Source of the DNA: an uncultured Tateyamaria sp.
Lineage (GTDB): Bacteria > Pseudomonadota > Alphaproteobacteria > Rhodobacterales > Rhodobacteraceae
NCBI RefSeq assembly: GCF_947503385.1
Contig: NZ_CANNDO010000009.1
Location: 1 to 64,000, forward strand
Length of the DNA stretch: 64,000 nucleotides
Reading direction: 5' to 3'
Shown here: in pieces, positions 8,233-17,884 of the stretch
How the letters are laid out: each line of letters starts with the position of its first letter
Position numbering within the stretch: the stretch's first letter is position 1
Notes under the pieces: model-generated
What the model was told of the DNA's origin: nothing
Database searches by the model: none
The model's input: the letters and a program-made list of their open reading frames with translations, nothing else
Made by a program: the position numbers and the translations under genes

Positions 8233-8877
8233 CTAACGGCCCAGCGTCGCCGCGTCGCGCGCCAATGCCTCAATCCCGGCCCAGTCGCCAGACTGCACCT
8301 TGTCCTTGGGCGCAACCCAGCTGCCACCGGCACACACCACATTGGGCAGGCTCAGATAGCTTTCTGCGTTGCCGGGGCTCACGCCCCCTGTCGGACAAAA
8401 CGCGATCTGTGGCAGTGGTGCACCGATCGCCTTGAGCGCCGGAGCGCCCCCCGACGCCTCGGCGGGAAAGAATTTCAGCATGTCATATCCGCGCTCGAAC
8501 AGCGCCATGGCCTCGGATGCGGTTGCGGCACCGGGCAGCAATGGCAAGCCTTCGGCCTCACATGCAGCGATCAGTGCATCCGTTGCGCCCGGCGACACAC
8601 CGAAATGCGCACCCGCCTCCTTGGCGTCACAGACATCTTGCGGGGTGACCAGCGTGCCAGCCCCGACGACGCCCCCTTTGACCGCCGTCATGGCCGCAAT
8701 GACCTCCAGCGCGGCGGTCGTCCGCAGCGTCACCTCCAGCGCAGGCAGTCCGCCTGCCACCAGTGCTTCGGCCAACGGCTTGGCGTGCGCCACATCATCG
8801 ACCACCAGCACCGGCACGATCGGTGCCAGTTCGCAGATTTCCCGGGCCCGGACGGAGGCAGCTTTTGCCGTAATCAT
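8233..8877 (-). CDS. eda: KDPG aldolase (2-keto-3-deoxy-6-phosphogluconate aldolase)
   Basis: 214 aa. It cleaves KDPG to pyruvate and glyceraldehyde 3-phosphate in the Entner-Doudoroff pathway. Family landmarks are PVLVVDD with the catalytic Glu region LEVTLRT, VGAGTLV, the Schiff-base Lys in MLKFFPAE and the phosphate-binding PTGGVSPGN. Length is standard. Its ATG begins directly after the TAA of edd with no spacing, so the two are one operon and coupled. No terminator with a T-run is visible after it. Confidence 0.96.
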   Translation of the reverse strand: MITAKAASVRAREICELAPIVPVLVVDDVAHAKPLAEALVAGGLPALEVTLRTTAALEVIAAMTAVKGGVVGAGTLVTPQDVCDAKEAGAHFGVSPGATDALIAACEAEGLPLLPGAATASEAMALFERGYDMLKFFPAEASGGAPALKAIGAPLPQIAFCPTGGVSPGNAESYLSLPNVVCAGGSWVAPKDKVQSGDWAGIEALARDAATLGR

Positions 8878-10692
8878 TTAAAAATCTCCAAATACAGTGG
8901 CGCCTGTATCCGCCGAACCCACCGTGTTGCGGAAGGCATGGAACATATCGCGCCCGACCCCCCAGTGATTATCCGACAGATCCGCAGTGGCAAGGGGGCG
9001 TTCCAGCGCACCTTCTGTCAGCACCTCCAAAATACCGGCATCGCCATCGACCCGGATCAGGTCACCGTCCTTGATACGTCCGATGGGGCCGCCGTCCAGC
9101 GCTTCGGGGCTGACGTGGATCGCGGCGGGCACTTTGCCCGACGCGCCCGACATGCGCCCATCGGTGACCAGTGCCACCTTTTGCCCGCGTCCCTGCAAGA
9201 TACCCAGCAGCGGTGTCAAACTGTGCAACTCGGGCATCCCGTTGGCCTTGGGCCCTTGGAACCGCACGACGATGACAACATCGCCTGTCGCGAACTCTCC
9301 GGCCTTGAACGCCGCCTTGACGGCATCCTGATCGTGGAACACGCGCGCCGGTGCCTCAACCACGCGGTGCTCTGGCGCCACGGCGGATACTTTCATCACA
9401 CCGGTGCCCATATTGCCCGCCATCCGGCTCAGTCCGCCAGTGGGTTGGAACGGGTCGGACGCAGGGCGCACGATCTTGTCGTTCAGACTGGAGGACGCGC
9501 CGGGCGTCCATGTCAGCGCGCCGTCGATCAGCTTGGGTTCTTGGGTGTAATGCTCCAACCCTTCGCCCGCGACCGTCTGGGTGTCGTCATGCAGCAGGCC
9601 CGCGCCCAGCAATTCCCCGATCATGTAGCCAAGGCCGCCCGCCGCATGAAAATGGTTCACATCCGCCAGACCGTTGGGATAGACCCGCGCGATCAGCGGC
9701 GTCACTTCGGACAGGTCCGCGAAATCTTCCCAATCCAGAACGATACCGCCAGCCCGCGCCATCGCGATCAGGTGGATCAGCAGGTTCGTGGACCCGCCCG
9801 TGGCATTCAGCCCGACGATCCCGTTCACAAACGCCTTTTCGTCCAGAATGCTCGCAACGGGCGTATAGTGATTGCCCAAGGCACTCAGGCTCAGGGCGCG
9901 CCGCGCGCCTTCGGTGGTCAGCGCGTCGCGTAGGGGCGTGTTCGGATTGACAAAGGACGCGCCCGGCAAGTGCAGGCCCATGAACTCCATCAGCATCTGG
10001 TTGGTGTTTGCGGTGCCGTAAAACGTGCAGGTGCCCGGCCCATGGTAAGCCGCCATTTCCGAGGCCAGCAATTCCTCGCGCGTGGCCTCGCCAGCGGCGT
10101 AGCGCTGGCGCACTTTGGCCTTCTCGTCGTTGGACAGACCAGAGGTCATCGGGCCCGCTGGCAGGAACACAGCCGGCATATGTCCAAAACTTTGCGCGGC
10201 GATGATCAGGCCCGGCACGATCTTGTCGCACACCCCCAGATACACAGCCGCATCAAAGGTGTTGTGGCTCAGCGCCACGCCCGCCGCCAGTGCGATCACA
10301 TCGCGCGAAAACAGGCTCAGCTCCATGCCTGCCTCGCCTTGGGTCACGCCATCGCACATGGCCGGTACACCACCTGCCACCTGCGCCGTGCCACCTGCCG
10401 CGCGCACCGCGTCACGGATCAGCGTGGGGTAGCGTTCGAATGGCTGATGGGCCGACAACATGTCATTGTAGGCCGTCACGATTCCAAGGTTCCCGGCTGA
10501 CACTTCGGCCAGACGGGCCTGATCGTCGCCCGCAGCGGCAAAGGCGTGCGCCTGCCCCGAACAGCTCAGATGCGCGCGCGCAGGGCCTTGCGACTTGGCA
10601 GCCGCCATCCGGTCCAGATACCGGCGCCGCGACGGCGCGCTGCGTTCGATGATACGTTGGGTAACAGTGTTGACTGTGGCGTGCAGGGGCAT
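8878..10692 (-). CDS. edd: 6-phosphogluconate dehydratase
   Basis: 604 aa, standard for Edd. It dehydrates 6-phosphogluconate to KDPG using an iron-sulfur cluster. Typical IlvD/Edd segments are visible: [29 protein letters not shown] with a cluster Cys, [11 protein letters not shown] with another, and [15 protein letters not shown] near the C-terminus. It is the first gene of the edd-eda operon and has a LacI-type half-palindrome about 55 bases upstream. Glucose use by this route is the rule in Roseobacter-group bacteria. Confidence 0.96.
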   Translation of the reverse strand: MPLHATVNTVTQRIIERSAPSRRRYLDRMAAAKSQGPARAHLSCSGQAHAFAAAGDDQARLAEVSAGNLGIVTAYNDMLSAHQPFERYPTLIRDAVRAAGGTAQVAGGVPAMCDGVTQGEAGMELSLFSRDVIALAAGVALSHNTFDAAVYLGVCDKIVPGLIIAAQSFGHMPAVFLPAGPMTSGLSNDEKAKVRQRYAAGEATREELLASEMAAYHGPGTCTFYGTANTNQMLMEFMGLHLPGASFVNPNTPLRDALTTEGARRALSLSALGNHYTPVASILDEKAFVNGIVGLNATGGSTNLLIHLIAMARAGGIVLDWEDFADLSEVTPLIARVYPNGLADVNHFHAAGGLGYMIGELLGAGLLHDDTQTVAGEGLEHYTQEPKLIDGALTWTPGASSSLNDKIVRPASDPFQPTGGLSRMAGNMGTGVMKVSAVAPEHRVVEAPARVFHDQDAVKAAFKAGEFATGDVVIVVRFQGPKANGMPELHSLTPLLGILQGRGQKVALVTDGRMSGASGKVPAAIHVSPEALDGGPIGRIKDGDLIRVDGDAGILEVLTEGALERPLATADLSDNHWGVGRDMFHAFRNTVGSADTGATVFGDF

Positions 10693-10745
10693 GGGCTCTC
10701 CTTTGTCGCGCGAACGGGTTTGGGCGGGCTATACCATGGCCATCC

Positions 10746-10759
10746 TGATAGCGCTAACA
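10746..10759. promoter_or_regulatory. Candidate LacI-family operator upstream of edd
   Basis: TGATAGCGCTAACA contains the perfect 8-bp palindrome TAGCGCTA at 10749-10756 with imperfect outer arms. It lies 54 bases upstream of the edd start. The core differs from the GTAAGCGCTTAC sites at hps, so a different LacI-family protein encoded elsewhere would be expected. A single site, so moderate to low support. Confidence 0.4.
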
Positions 10760-10875
10760 GGAAATCGTGCCATGGTGCCGCAGGAAAACGCCCGCGCCTT
10801 CTAGGCAAGGGCGCTGCCACAACATATAGTATGCGCAACATCAACGACGCGGCAACGCGCGACAAGGGGACGGGC

Positions 10876-11685
10876 ATGGCGCACATCATCGTCGTGGGCA
10901 ACGAAAAGGGCGGCGCGGGCAAATCGACGGTGTCGATGCATGTGGCGACCGCACTTGCGCGCATGGGTCACAAGATCAGCGCGCTGGACCTCGACCTGCG
11001 CCAACGCACCTTTGGCAGCTATGTCGAAAACCGGCGCGCCTTTCTGGCCTCATCCGGGCTGGACCTGCCCAGCCCGGATGTACACGACCTGCCTGAAATC
11101 GACGCCAGCGCCCTGAAGCCCGGCGAAAACATCTATGACCACCGCCTGTCGGCGGCCGTGGCCACGCTGGAGCCTGACAACGACTTTATCCTGATCGACT
11201 GCCCCGGTTCGCACACGCGCCTAAGCCAAGTGGCGCATTCGCTGGCCGACACGCTGATCACCCCGCTCAACGACAGCTTTGTGGATTTCGACCTGCTGGC
11301 CAAAACCGACCCCTCTGGCGAAAAGATCCTTGGCCCCTCGGTCTACTCCGAAATGGTGTGGAATGCGCGGCAACTGCGCGCGCAAGCAGGCCTCAAACCC
11401 ATCGACTGGATCGTTGTGCGCAACCGCGTCGGCGCCCAGCGCATGGTGAACAAGGAAAAGATGGAGCGCGTGCTGACCGCCTTGTCCAAGCGCATCGGCT
11501 TTCGCATCGCACCCGGATTTTCCGAACGGGTGATTTTCCGCGAACTGTTCCCACGTGGCCTGACGCTGCTGGATCTCAAGGATGTGGGGGTCAAACAGCT
11601 TAACATTTCCAACGTGGCGGCCCGGCAGGAATTGCGCGATCTGGTCAAGGCGCTTGACCTGCCGGGGGTTGAGCTGAACTTCTGA
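10876..11685 (+). CDS. mipZ: Division-plane positioning ATPase MipZ
   Basis: 269 aa ParA-superfamily ATPase. MipZ forms a gradient from the chromosome poles and blocks FtsZ assembly except at midcell. Visible are the deviant Walker A loop GNEKGGAGKST (residues 8-18), the DLDLRQRT motif at about 39-46, Walker B-like FILIDCPG, LNDSFVDFDLL, and the C-terminal VIFRELFPRGLTLLDL, all as in Caulobacter MipZ. The ATG at 10876 has an AAGGGGA site seven bases upstream; an in-frame start at 10831 is possible but lacks family similarity. It is monocistronic or linked to the PLD gene 69 bases downstream. Confidence 0.93.
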   Translation: MAHIIVVGNEKGGAGKSTVSMHVATALARMGHKISALDLDLRQRTFGSYVENRRAFLASSGLDLPSPDVHDLPEIDASALKPGENIYDHRLSAAVATLEPDNDFILIDCPGSHTRLSQVAHSLADTLITPLNDSFVDFDLLAKTDPSGEKILGPSVYSEMVWNARQLRAQAGLKPIDWIVVRNRVGAQRMVNKEKMERVLTALSKRIGFRIAPGFSERVIFRELFPRGLTLLDLKDVGVKQLNISNVAARQELRDLVKALDLPGVELNF

Positions 11686-11754
11686 CGGCAAAATTTGCCA
11701 GACTTCACGAATGTCACTACCCTTGGGTGCAGTGCGATGCGTGGAAATTGACTA

Positions 11755-12816
11755 ATGCCAGTGCAACACGGCGATGTCACCGTTCATCTAGGACCGCAGG
11801 AACACGGCGCGGCGGATGATCTGCTCAAGCCCATCGTGGACTTTATCGGACGCGCGAAAAGGCGTCAGACCCTGATGATCGCGGTGCAGGAAATTGACAA
11901 TCCCGACATCGCCGACGCCATCATCGCGGCACGGCTGCGTGGGGTCACCATCGACCTCGTGATCGAGCAAAGCTACCTTCTGGCGGCCTCGAAACCGGGC
12001 ACTGTCGCAGACGCACACACGCCCGGCGGCAAGTACGAAATCAATCGCGAATTGTTCAACGCCATCCTGCGGTCCACCACCGATGTGAAGGTCGACTTCA
12101 ACCCCAAGATTTTTCACCAGAAGTTCATGGTGCTCGGCAACACGGTGCTGACCGGCTCAACCAATTTCACCACCACAGGTGTGACCAAGAACCTCAACCA
12201 TGTCGTCGTGGTGGAAAACGCCAGCGTCGCCACCGCCTACAAACGCGAATTCCGTGAAATCCGCGAGGGCCGGTTTGGCAAATTCTCGGTGGCGCACGGC
12301 GACCGCCCAAAGGAGGTCGCCGTATCGGGGATGCGGGTCAAACCGCTTTTTGCGCCGGACCATGGCCCCGAGATGGAGATCATGAAACAGATCCTAAAGG
12401 CGCGCGAACGGATTGATTTTGCCGCGTTCACCTTTGCCCAGTCTTCGGGCATCGACGACGCGCTGATTGCCGCGCACCAGAACGGGATCAAGGTGACCGG
12501 CGTGCTGGACCGGCGACAGGGCAACCAAAGGTGGGCGGCAAAACTCCCCCTCGAAGAGGCGGGAATTGCGGTCAAAGTGGCCGGCGGGCGCGGATCACTG
12601 GGCAAGGTTCATCACAAACTGATGGTGATCGACGACCAATTGACCATTTTCGGCAGTTTCAACTACACCCGGCCCGCCAACAAATCGAATGACGAGAATA
12701 TCCTGATCGTCGGCGATCTGGAGGATACGGACGCCGCCGCGCGTGCGGCACAGGGCACAATCGCGCGGGCCTGCCGGGAGGAAATAGACCGGATCATCAG
12801 TAACTTTGCCGACTAG
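11755..12816 (+). CDS. Phospholipase D-like protein with one intact and one altered HKD motif
   Basis: 353 aa with two PLD-type repeats. The second active-site motif, HHKLMVID near residue 285, is complete (H-x-K-x4-D) and followed by GSFNYT. The first, HQKFMVLG near residue 120, has Gly where the Asp is expected, followed by GSTNFT. There is no signal peptide, so it is probably cytoplasmic. Family members include nucleases and phospholipid hydrolases; the arrangement resembles compact PLD nucleases, but the substrate cannot be told. The stop codon overlaps that of the convergent esterase by three bases. Confidence 0.8.
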   Translation: MPVQHGDVTVHLGPQEHGAADDLLKPIVDFIGRAKRRQTLMIAVQEIDNPDIADAIIAARLRGVTIDLVIEQSYLLAASKPGTVADAHTPGGKYEINRELFNAILRSTTDVKVDFNPKIFHQKFMVLGNTVLTGSTNFTTTGVTKNLNHVVVVENASVATAYKREFREIREGRFGKFSVAHGDRPKEVAVSGMRVKPLFAPDHGPEMEIMKQILKARERIDFAAFTFAQSSGIDDALIAAHQNGIKVTGVLDRRQGNQRWAAKLPLEEAGIAVKVAGGRGSLGKVHHKLMVIDDQLTIFGSFNYTRPANKSNDENILIVGDLEDTDAAARAAQGTIARACREEIDRIISNFAD

Positions 12817-13652
12817 CTGGGCGTCGCCTCGAACCAATCCATGATCCGCGCGGCCCAGCCCTGCGGCGCGCCGTGCCCGCCTTTGTGCAGCATCAACTGG
12901 ATTTCACCCGCAGCGCAATCGGTCCAGTGACGCAGCCACAGATCGGCGTCATAGCTGTTCTTTTCAGGCTGGCGCGCGTCACAGCCATTGGTTTCGCGCA
13001 GGATCTTGAGCGAGGCCCAGACATCCCCCTGCACCACAGCACCCCCACCGAATGACCGCCCTTCGAGCGGGACGGTCCGGTCATTCCAGCCATGGGTGTG
13101 AAACAGGCGCACCGGCGCCGCGCAGGATGCAGGCAGGTCATCCCAGAACGCCCCGGCCAGCGGCGCAAACGCATCGGCGAAATCGGGCACCTGACAGGCC
13201 ATGTCCCACACCATCGACCCGCCACGGGAAAACCCTGCCAGCAGCACCATGCCTTCGGTGACGCCCGTGCGGGTGCGGACATCTGCCATCACATTCGCCA
13301 AAAACACCTTGTCGTCCCGGTTGTGATCGGTGCCGCGCGCGGTCACTGACCAATCGCGCTGCCAGCGGTTTTCCGGGTGCCATCCGTTCGGCGCGACAAA
13401 GACGTACCCACGTGCCAACGCGGCGCGGGCCAGACCGGATGTCAGCAGGCCGCGCCCACGCCCCCCACCGCCATGCAGGTGCATCACGATCCCCTTGGGG
13501 GTGACTGTGGGCACCGCGTAATGATAATCGCCGCCCGCAATCTCGCACGGTGTTTCGGCGTCTCCGCAGGGCGCGCCTTGTGCCGCCGCCGACAGGGCGA
13601 CCCCGGTCGCAAACAGGCCCGCGGTCGCAAGGGTCAGAACGAAACGGCGCAT
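12813..13652 (-). CDS. Secreted alpha/beta hydrolase, PHB depolymerase/feruloyl esterase-like
   Basis: 279 aa. Residues 1-24 form a signal peptide (MRRFVLTLATAGLFATG... ending AAAQG), so the protein is periplasmic or secreted. The oxyanion motif MHLHGGGG, the nucleophile elbow GFSRGGSM and a late HKGGHG supply a Ser-Asp-His triad typical of LpqC-type esterases. The ATG at 13652 was chosen for the signal peptide; an in-frame extension to 14054 runs antisense through the MarR gene and is rejected. Substrate unknown. It is convergent with the PLD gene. Confidence 0.82.
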   Translation of the reverse strand: MRRFVLTLATAGLFATGVALSAAAQGAPCGDAETPCEIAGGDYHYAVPTVTPKGIVMHLHGGGGRGRGLLTSGLARAALARGYVFVAPNGWHPENRWQRDWSVTARGTDHNRDDKVFLANVMADVRTRTGVTEGMVLLAGFSRGGSMVWDMACQVPDFADAFAPLAGAFWDDLPASCAAPVRLFHTHGWNDRTVPLEGRSFGGGAVVQGDVWASLKILRETNGCDARQPEKNSYDADLWLRHWTDCAAGEIQLMLHKGGHGAPQGWAARIMDWFEATPS

Positions 13653-13717
13653 ATCAGGTCTCCGGTTGCGGCACGGCACATCGCCCGAGCCTGTGGCCAT
13701 CGCCACAGCCATGCAAA

Positions 13718-14170
13718 TCACTTTCCCCTGAGCGGGTCCGACACGCGCTGTTGCGCCAGTTGCGCCAGCAATGCGCGCAGATGCGCAGCCTCTTGCGGCG
13801 CCAGATCGGCCACCAACGCCCGGTCGTACCGTTCCGCCACCTGCCGCAAATCGTTGAACGCGGCTTGGCCCACCGCTGTCAGCGCCAGATGCTCGACCCG
13901 CCGGTCTCCGCCATCGCGCGTGCGCGTCAGGAACCGCCGCGCCTCCAGCTTGGCCACGGCGCGGCTGATCTTGGTCTTGTGCAACTGCGCCCGCGCGGCA
14001 ATCTCGCGTGCGGTCATCTGCCCGTACATGCCTAGGTGGAACAGCACCCGCCACTCGTTGCGCAGCATTCCATAGCGATCCTTGTAGACCTGTTGAAACG
14101 CAAGGCTCGATGCCTCCGCCGCCTGATTCAGAAGGTAGGGCAGGAACTGTTCAAGGTTGAAACCTGACAT
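13718..14170 (-). CDS. MarR-family regulator, probable homogentisate pathway repressor
   Basis: 150 aa winged-helix protein. The recognition region ([21 protein letters not shown]) and the wing ([17 protein letters not shown]) are typical MarR. It is divergent from hmgA, with a 71-base intergenic space holding an inverted repeat, which is how HmgR-type repressors are arranged. The ATG at 14170 was preferred to the GTG two codons upstream. Homogentisate or a related aromatic acid is the likely ligand by inference. Confidence 0.85.
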   Translation of the reverse strand: MSGFNLEQFLPYLLNQAAEASSLAFQQVYKDRYGMLRNEWRVLFHLGMYGQMTAREIAARAQLHKTKISRAVAKLEARRFLTRTRDGGDRRVEHLALTAVGQAAFNDLRQVAERYDRALVADLAPQEAAHLRALLAQLAQQRVSDPLRGK

Positions 14171-14185
14171 GCGCACTCCGCTTGT

Positions 14186-14203
14186 TAGTTACAAACACAA
14201 CTA
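14186..14203. promoter_or_regulatory. Candidate MarR operator between the regulator and hmgA
   Basis: TAGTT at 14186-14190 and AACTA at 14199-14203 form an inverted repeat with an 8-base spacer, flanked by a second nested pair (TTGT 14183-14186, ACAA 14197-14200). Length and half-site style fit MarR-family sites. It lies 16 bases upstream of the MarR start and about 40 upstream of hmgA. Confidence 0.5.
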
Positions 14204-14241
14204 TTACGTTGACGCGACTCAACGCAACGGGGAGATGCCGG

Positions 14242-15597
14242 ATGAACCGCCAAACCGCACCACATTCGATGGTGCAAGCCCCGTCAGGTGCCGGGATCAC
14301 GGCGGGTTACATGCCCGGCTTTGGCAATGATTTCGAAACCGAGGCCCTGCCCGGCGCCCTGCCCGAAGGCATGAATTCCCCGCAAAAGGTCAATTACGGC
14401 CTCTATGGCGAACAGCTAAGCGGCACGGCCTTTACCGATGTGCGTCCCGAACGCACGTGGTGCTACCGCATCCGCCCGTCGGTCAAACATTCGCACCGTT
14501 ATGAACGCATCGACCTGCCCTATTGGCGCTCGGCCCCGCATGTGATCGACGATGTGACCAGCCTTGGCCAGTACCGCTGGGACCCGGTGCCGCATTCGGA
14601 CGACGCGCTGACATGGCTGACGGGGATGCGCACGATGACCACGGCGGGTGACGTGAACACCCAAGTGGGCATGGCCAGCCACATCTACCTCGTCACGCAA
14701 TCCATGCAGGACGCCTATTTCTATTCCGCCGACAGCGAGATGCTGGTCGTCCCGCAAGAAGGCCGCCTGCGGTTCTGCACCGAACTGGGAATCATCGACC
14801 TTGAGCCAAAGGAAATCGCTATCCTGCCGCGCGGCCTGCTCTACCGGGTCGAGGTGCTCGACGGGCCCGCGCGCGGCTTTGTCTGCGAGAATTACGGGGC
14901 CAAGTTCGAACTGCCGGGCCGTGGTCCCATCGGGGCCAATTGCATGGCCAACCCACGCGACTTCAAGGCTCCCGTCGCCGCCTATGAGGACCGCGAAGCG
15001 CCCTCGACCGTGACCATCAAATGGTGCGGCCAGTTCCATGAAACCCGGATCGGGCACAGCCCGCTGGACGTGGTGGCATGGCACGGCAACTACGCGCCCT
15101 GCAAATACGACCTGCGCACCTATTGCCCGGTGGGTGCCGTGCTGTTCGACCACCCCGACCCGTCCATATTCACCGTGCTGACGGCACCTTCGGGTCAGCC
15201 GGGCGTGGCCAATATCGACTTTGTCCTCTTCCGCGAACGCTGGATGGTGGCCGAAGACACGTTCCGCCCGCCTTGGTATCACAAGAACATCATGTCCGAG
15301 CTGATGGGCAACATCTACGGCCAGTACGACGCCAAACCCAAAGGGTTCGTGCCCGGTGGCATGAGCCTGCACAACATGATGCTACCCCACGGACCTGACA
15401 AAAACGCGTTCGAGGGGGCCAGCAATGCCGACCTTGACGCGGTCAAGCTGGACAACACCATGTCCTTCATGTTCGAAACCCGCTTTCCCCAGCATCTGAC
15501 CCGCTTTGCCGCGAACGAGGCCCCGTTGCAGGACGACTACATTGACTGCTGGGCCGACATCGAAAAGAAATTCGACGGCACACCGGGGAAAAAATGA
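14242..15597 (+). CDS. hmgA: Homogentisate 1,2-dioxygenase
   Basis: 451 aa, standard length. It opens the homogentisate ring to maleylacetoacetate using non-heme iron. The N-terminus has the family motif [18 protein letters not shown], and the iron ligands fall in WYHKNIMSE (His and Glu) and the later [12 protein letters not shown]. The ATG at 14242 is preceded by GGGGAG seven bases away; a start at 14182 would lie in the operator region. First gene of a long plus-strand operon including maiA and fahA. Confidence 0.97.
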   Translation: MNRQTAPHSMVQAPSGAGITAGYMPGFGNDFETEALPGALPEGMNSPQKVNYGLYGEQLSGTAFTDVRPERTWCYRIRPSVKHSHRYERIDLPYWRSAPHVIDDVTSLGQYRWDPVPHSDDALTWLTGMRTMTTAGDVNTQVGMASHIYLVTQSMQDAYFYSADSEMLVVPQEGRLRFCTELGIIDLEPKEIAILPRGLLYRVEVLDGPARGFVCENYGAKFELPGRGPIGANCMANPRDFKAPVAAYEDREAPSTVTIKWCGQFHETRIGHSPLDVVAWHGNYAPCKYDLRTYCPVGAVLFDHPDPSIFTVLTAPSGQPGVANIDFVLFRERWMVAEDTFRPPWYHKNIMSELMGNIYGQYDAKPKGFVPGGMSLHNMMLPHGPDKNAFEGASNADLDAVKLDNTMSFMFETRFPQHLTRFAANEAPLQDDYIDCWADIEKKFDGTPGKK

Positions 15598-15746
15598 TGA
15601 ACGGCGGGGTCGTCAGCCTTGTTCTGGTCCTGTGCGGTGTGCTTCTGGCGGGTGGGGTGCTCTGGCGGCTCGGGCGGGCATTTGTGGCCGGTCGGCCTGA
15701 CCTCTACAGCCCCGCGCCGGACCGTGCGGACCGGCCAGACACATGA
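15594..15746 (+). CDS. Tiny single-helix membrane protein overlapping the hmgA stop
   Basis: 50 aa found by direct translation. It starts with two Met codons, the first in the ATGA overlap with the hmgA stop. Residues about 6-28 are hydrophobic ([21 protein letters not shown]), followed by a short hydrophilic tail. The stop overlaps the next tiny ORF by four bases. Tight coupling on both sides argues that it is translated. No family recognised; possibly a membrane accessory of aromatic uptake. Confidence 0.5.
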   Translation: MMNGGVVSLVLVLCGVLLAGGVLWRLGRAFVAGRPDLYSPAPDRADRPDT

Positions 15747-15922
15747 TTGCTTTTCTGTCCTCAATCTCTTGGCTGGGCTGGGCGCTGATTGTGCTTCTGG
15801 CCTGCACGCTCTGGCAACTGCCCGCAATCCTGCGCATGGGTGTGGGCGGCAAAGGCTTTGCCATGCGGCGCAAACGTATGCCTGGCGAGATGTCCGGCCT
15901 GTCGGACCGGGACGAAGTGTGA
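15743..15922 (+). CDS. Tiny single-helix membrane protein between hmgA and maiA
   Basis: 59 aa found by direct translation. Residues about 4-31 form a hydrophobic helix (SISWLGWALIVLLACTLW) followed by a basic segment (MRRKRMPG) that would stay in the cytoplasm. It overlaps the preceding tiny ORF by ATGA and ends four bases before the maiA start. The two small membrane ORFs thus bridge two enzymes of one pathway without gaps. No known family recognised. Confidence 0.5.
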   Translation: MIAFLSSISWLGWALIVLLACTLWQLPAILRMGVGGKGFAMRRKRMPGEMSGLSDRDEV

Positions 15923-15926
15923 GGCG

Positions 15927-16559
15927 ATGATGAAACTCTATTCCTACTGGCGCTCCACCACATCCTACCGCGTTCGCGCGGCACTGCACCTCAAGGGGCT
16001 GACATTCGACACGGTATTGGTCGATCTGCTGGGCGGCGCACAACGCACCCCCGATTACGCCGGGATGAATCCCGGCATGGGCGTGCCGACGCTGGTGCTG
16101 GACAACGGCACGACGCTCACCCAATCGCTTGCGATCATCGACTATCTCGACGCCATCGCAAGCCCGCGCCTGCTCCCGGATAACCCGCTGGACCGGGCCC
16201 GCGTCATGGCCGCCGCCCATGCCGTCGCGCTCGACATCCACCCCGTCAACAACCTGCGCGTGGTCCAGCACCTGCAAGCGGCCCACGGTGCCAGCGCCGA
16301 TGATGCCAAGGCGTGGATGCAGCACTGGATCGTCAACGGGTTCACCGCCGTCGAGGCCATGGTGTCGAACGACACCCGCTTTGCCTTTGGCGATACACCG
16401 GACCTCGCTGACATCTGCATCGTGTCTCAGGCCTACAATGCCCACCGCTGGGGCCTCGACATGTCGCCCTTCCCCCGTCTCGCCCGGATCGAGGCGGCCT
16501 GCCTCGACCACCCGGCCATCGCCGCCGCCCATCCCGACAACCAACCGGACGCACAATGA
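15927..16559 (+). CDS. maiA: Maleylacetoacetate isomerase (zeta-class glutathione S-transferase)
   Basis: 210 aa. It isomerises maleylacetoacetate to fumarylacetoacetate with glutathione. The zeta-class N-terminal motif appears as YWRSTTSYRVRAALHLKG; the Ser-Ser-Cys of the eukaryotic enzyme reads Ser-Thr-Thr, a known type of bacterial variation. The QSLAIIDYLD segment matches the GST glutathione-binding region. Two adjacent ATGs (15927, 15930) are possible starts. Its stop overlaps fahA by four bases. Order hmgA-maiA-fahA supports the call. Confidence 0.95.
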   Translation: MMKLYSYWRSTTSYRVRAALHLKGLTFDTVLVDLLGGAQRTPDYAGMNPGMGVPTLVLDNGTTLTQSLAIIDYLDAIASPRLLPDNPLDRARVMAAAHAVALDIHPVNNLRVVQHLQAAHGASADDAKAWMQHWIVNGFTAVEAMVSNDTRFAFGDTPDLADICIVSQAYNAHRWGLDMSPFPRLARIEAACLDHPAIAAAHPDNQPDAQ

Positions 16560-17812
16560 CACTTTTGAAATCCTGGGTGGACAGCGCCAACAACGCCGAC
16601 ACCGACTTTCCCCTCAACAACCTGCCCTACGGCGTCTTTTCGGTGACCGATGGCGACGCCCGCTGCGGGGTGGCGATCGGGGACATGATCCTCGACATGT
16701 ATGCCGCCGAAGAGCAGGGCGTGATCGACCTGACCGATGAACCGCTCTTCGATGTGCCGTTCTGGAACGAACTGATGGAGCAAGGCCCAGCCGTCTGGGC
16801 CGCGCTGCGGGCGCGCCTGACCGACCTGCTCGCCGAAAACGCCACCGAACGTGGATTGGTTGAACCGTTGCTGGTGCCCATGGCCGACGCGACGCTGCAT
16901 ATGCCGCTTGTGGTCTCCGAATTCACCGATTTCTACGCAGGCCGCCATCACGCGACCAATGTGGGCACCATGTTCCGTGGTGCCGAAAACGCCTTGCCGC
17001 CCAACTGGCTGCACATCCCGATCGGGTATAACGGGCGCGCGTCCTCTGTGGTGGTGTCCGGCACAGATGTTCGTCGCCCCTGGGGTCAGCTGAAATCGCC
17101 CGACCATGACAAGCCCGCCTTCCTGCCCTGCCGCCGCTTCGATCTCGAACTGGAATTGGGCGCGATTGTCGGCATGGCCTCTGACGGGCCGATCAGCGTG
17201 GACGAGGCGGACGCCGCCATCTTCGGCTACGTGCTGCTCAACGACTGGTCCGCGCGCGACATTCAGGCATGGGAATACCAGCCCCTCGGGCCGTTTCAGG
17301 CCAAGGCCACCGCCACCTCCGTCAGCCCGTGGATCGTGACCAAAGCAGCGCTCGAACCGTTCCGCACGAACACCCCGGAACGTGAATTCGAATTGCTCGA
17401 CCACCTCAAGGACACGCGCCCGATGCTTTACGATATCGACCTCAGCGTGACCCTCGCGCCCGCTGGCAAGAAGGCCAGCACCATCGCGGAAACCAACTAC
17501 AACCAGATGTACTATTCCGCCGCCCAACAACTTGCACATCACAGCACCTCGGGCTGCCCGATGAATGTGGGCGACCTGTTGGGCTCCGGCACCATCTCCG
17601 GCCCGACCAAGCCCGAACGCGGCAGTCTTCTGGAACTCAGCTGGGGCGGCAAGGAGCCACTGACCCTCGACACCGGCGACACCCGCACCTTCCTCGAAGA
17701 CGGAGACACCCTCACCCTCGCGGGCCATGCCGCCGGAACGGGCTACAGGATCGGCTTCGGCACCTGCACAGGCACGATCCTTCCGGCGCTCTCAGACCCC
17801 TACGCCCGCTGA
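16556..17812 (+). CDS. fahA: Fumarylacetoacetase
   Basis: 418 aa. It hydrolyses fumarylacetoacetate to fumarate and acetoacetate, completing homogentisate breakdown. Metal and active-site segments are present: EFTDFYAGRHHATNVG, DLELELGAIVG and LLNDWSARDIQAWEY. The length matches the eukaryotic-type enzyme. It is coupled to maiA by an ATGA overlap. A palindromic repeat element follows before the next gene. Confidence 0.97.
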   Translation: MTLLKSWVDSANNADTDFPLNNLPYGVFSVTDGDARCGVAIGDMILDMYAAEEQGVIDLTDEPLFDVPFWNELMEQGPAVWAALRARLTDLLAENATERGLVEPLLVPMADATLHMPLVVSEFTDFYAGRHHATNVGTMFRGAENALPPNWLHIPIGYNGRASSVVVSGTDVRRPWGQLKSPDHDKPAFLPCRRFDLELELGAIVGMASDGPISVDEADAAIFGYVLLNDWSARDIQAWEYQPLGPFQAKATATSVSPWIVTKAALEPFRTNTPEREFELLDHLKDTRPMLYDIDLSVTLAPAGKKASTIAETNYNQMYYSAAQQLAHHSTSGCPMNVGDLLGSGTISGPTKPERGSLLELSWGGKEPLTLDTGDTRTFLEDGDTLTLAGHAAGTGYRIGFGTCTGTILPALSDPYAR

Positions 17813-17813
17813 C

Positions 17814-17857
17814 TTCTTCTCTTTCCAAATACTCCGGGGTCCGGGGCAGCGCCCCGG
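17814..17857 (+). repeat. Dispersed palindromic element ending in GGGGCAGCGCCCC (copy 1)
   Basis: The segment contains AAATACTCCGGGG and ends in the hairpin CCGGGGC-AGC-GCCCCGG (17841-17857). Similar elements follow DUF2783 (21291) and hemC (45841). It lies between fahA and the MBL gene and may act as a partial terminator or mRNA 3-prime stabiliser. No T-run follows. Confidence 0.6.
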
Positions 17858-17884
17858 TCCGACAGACACCAAAAGGACCAACAC

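Noticed and set aside
13653-14054. N-terminal extension of the secreted hydrolase over the MarR gene
   Set aside because: It would hide the signal peptide and overlap MarR on the same strand; MarR motifs are clear.
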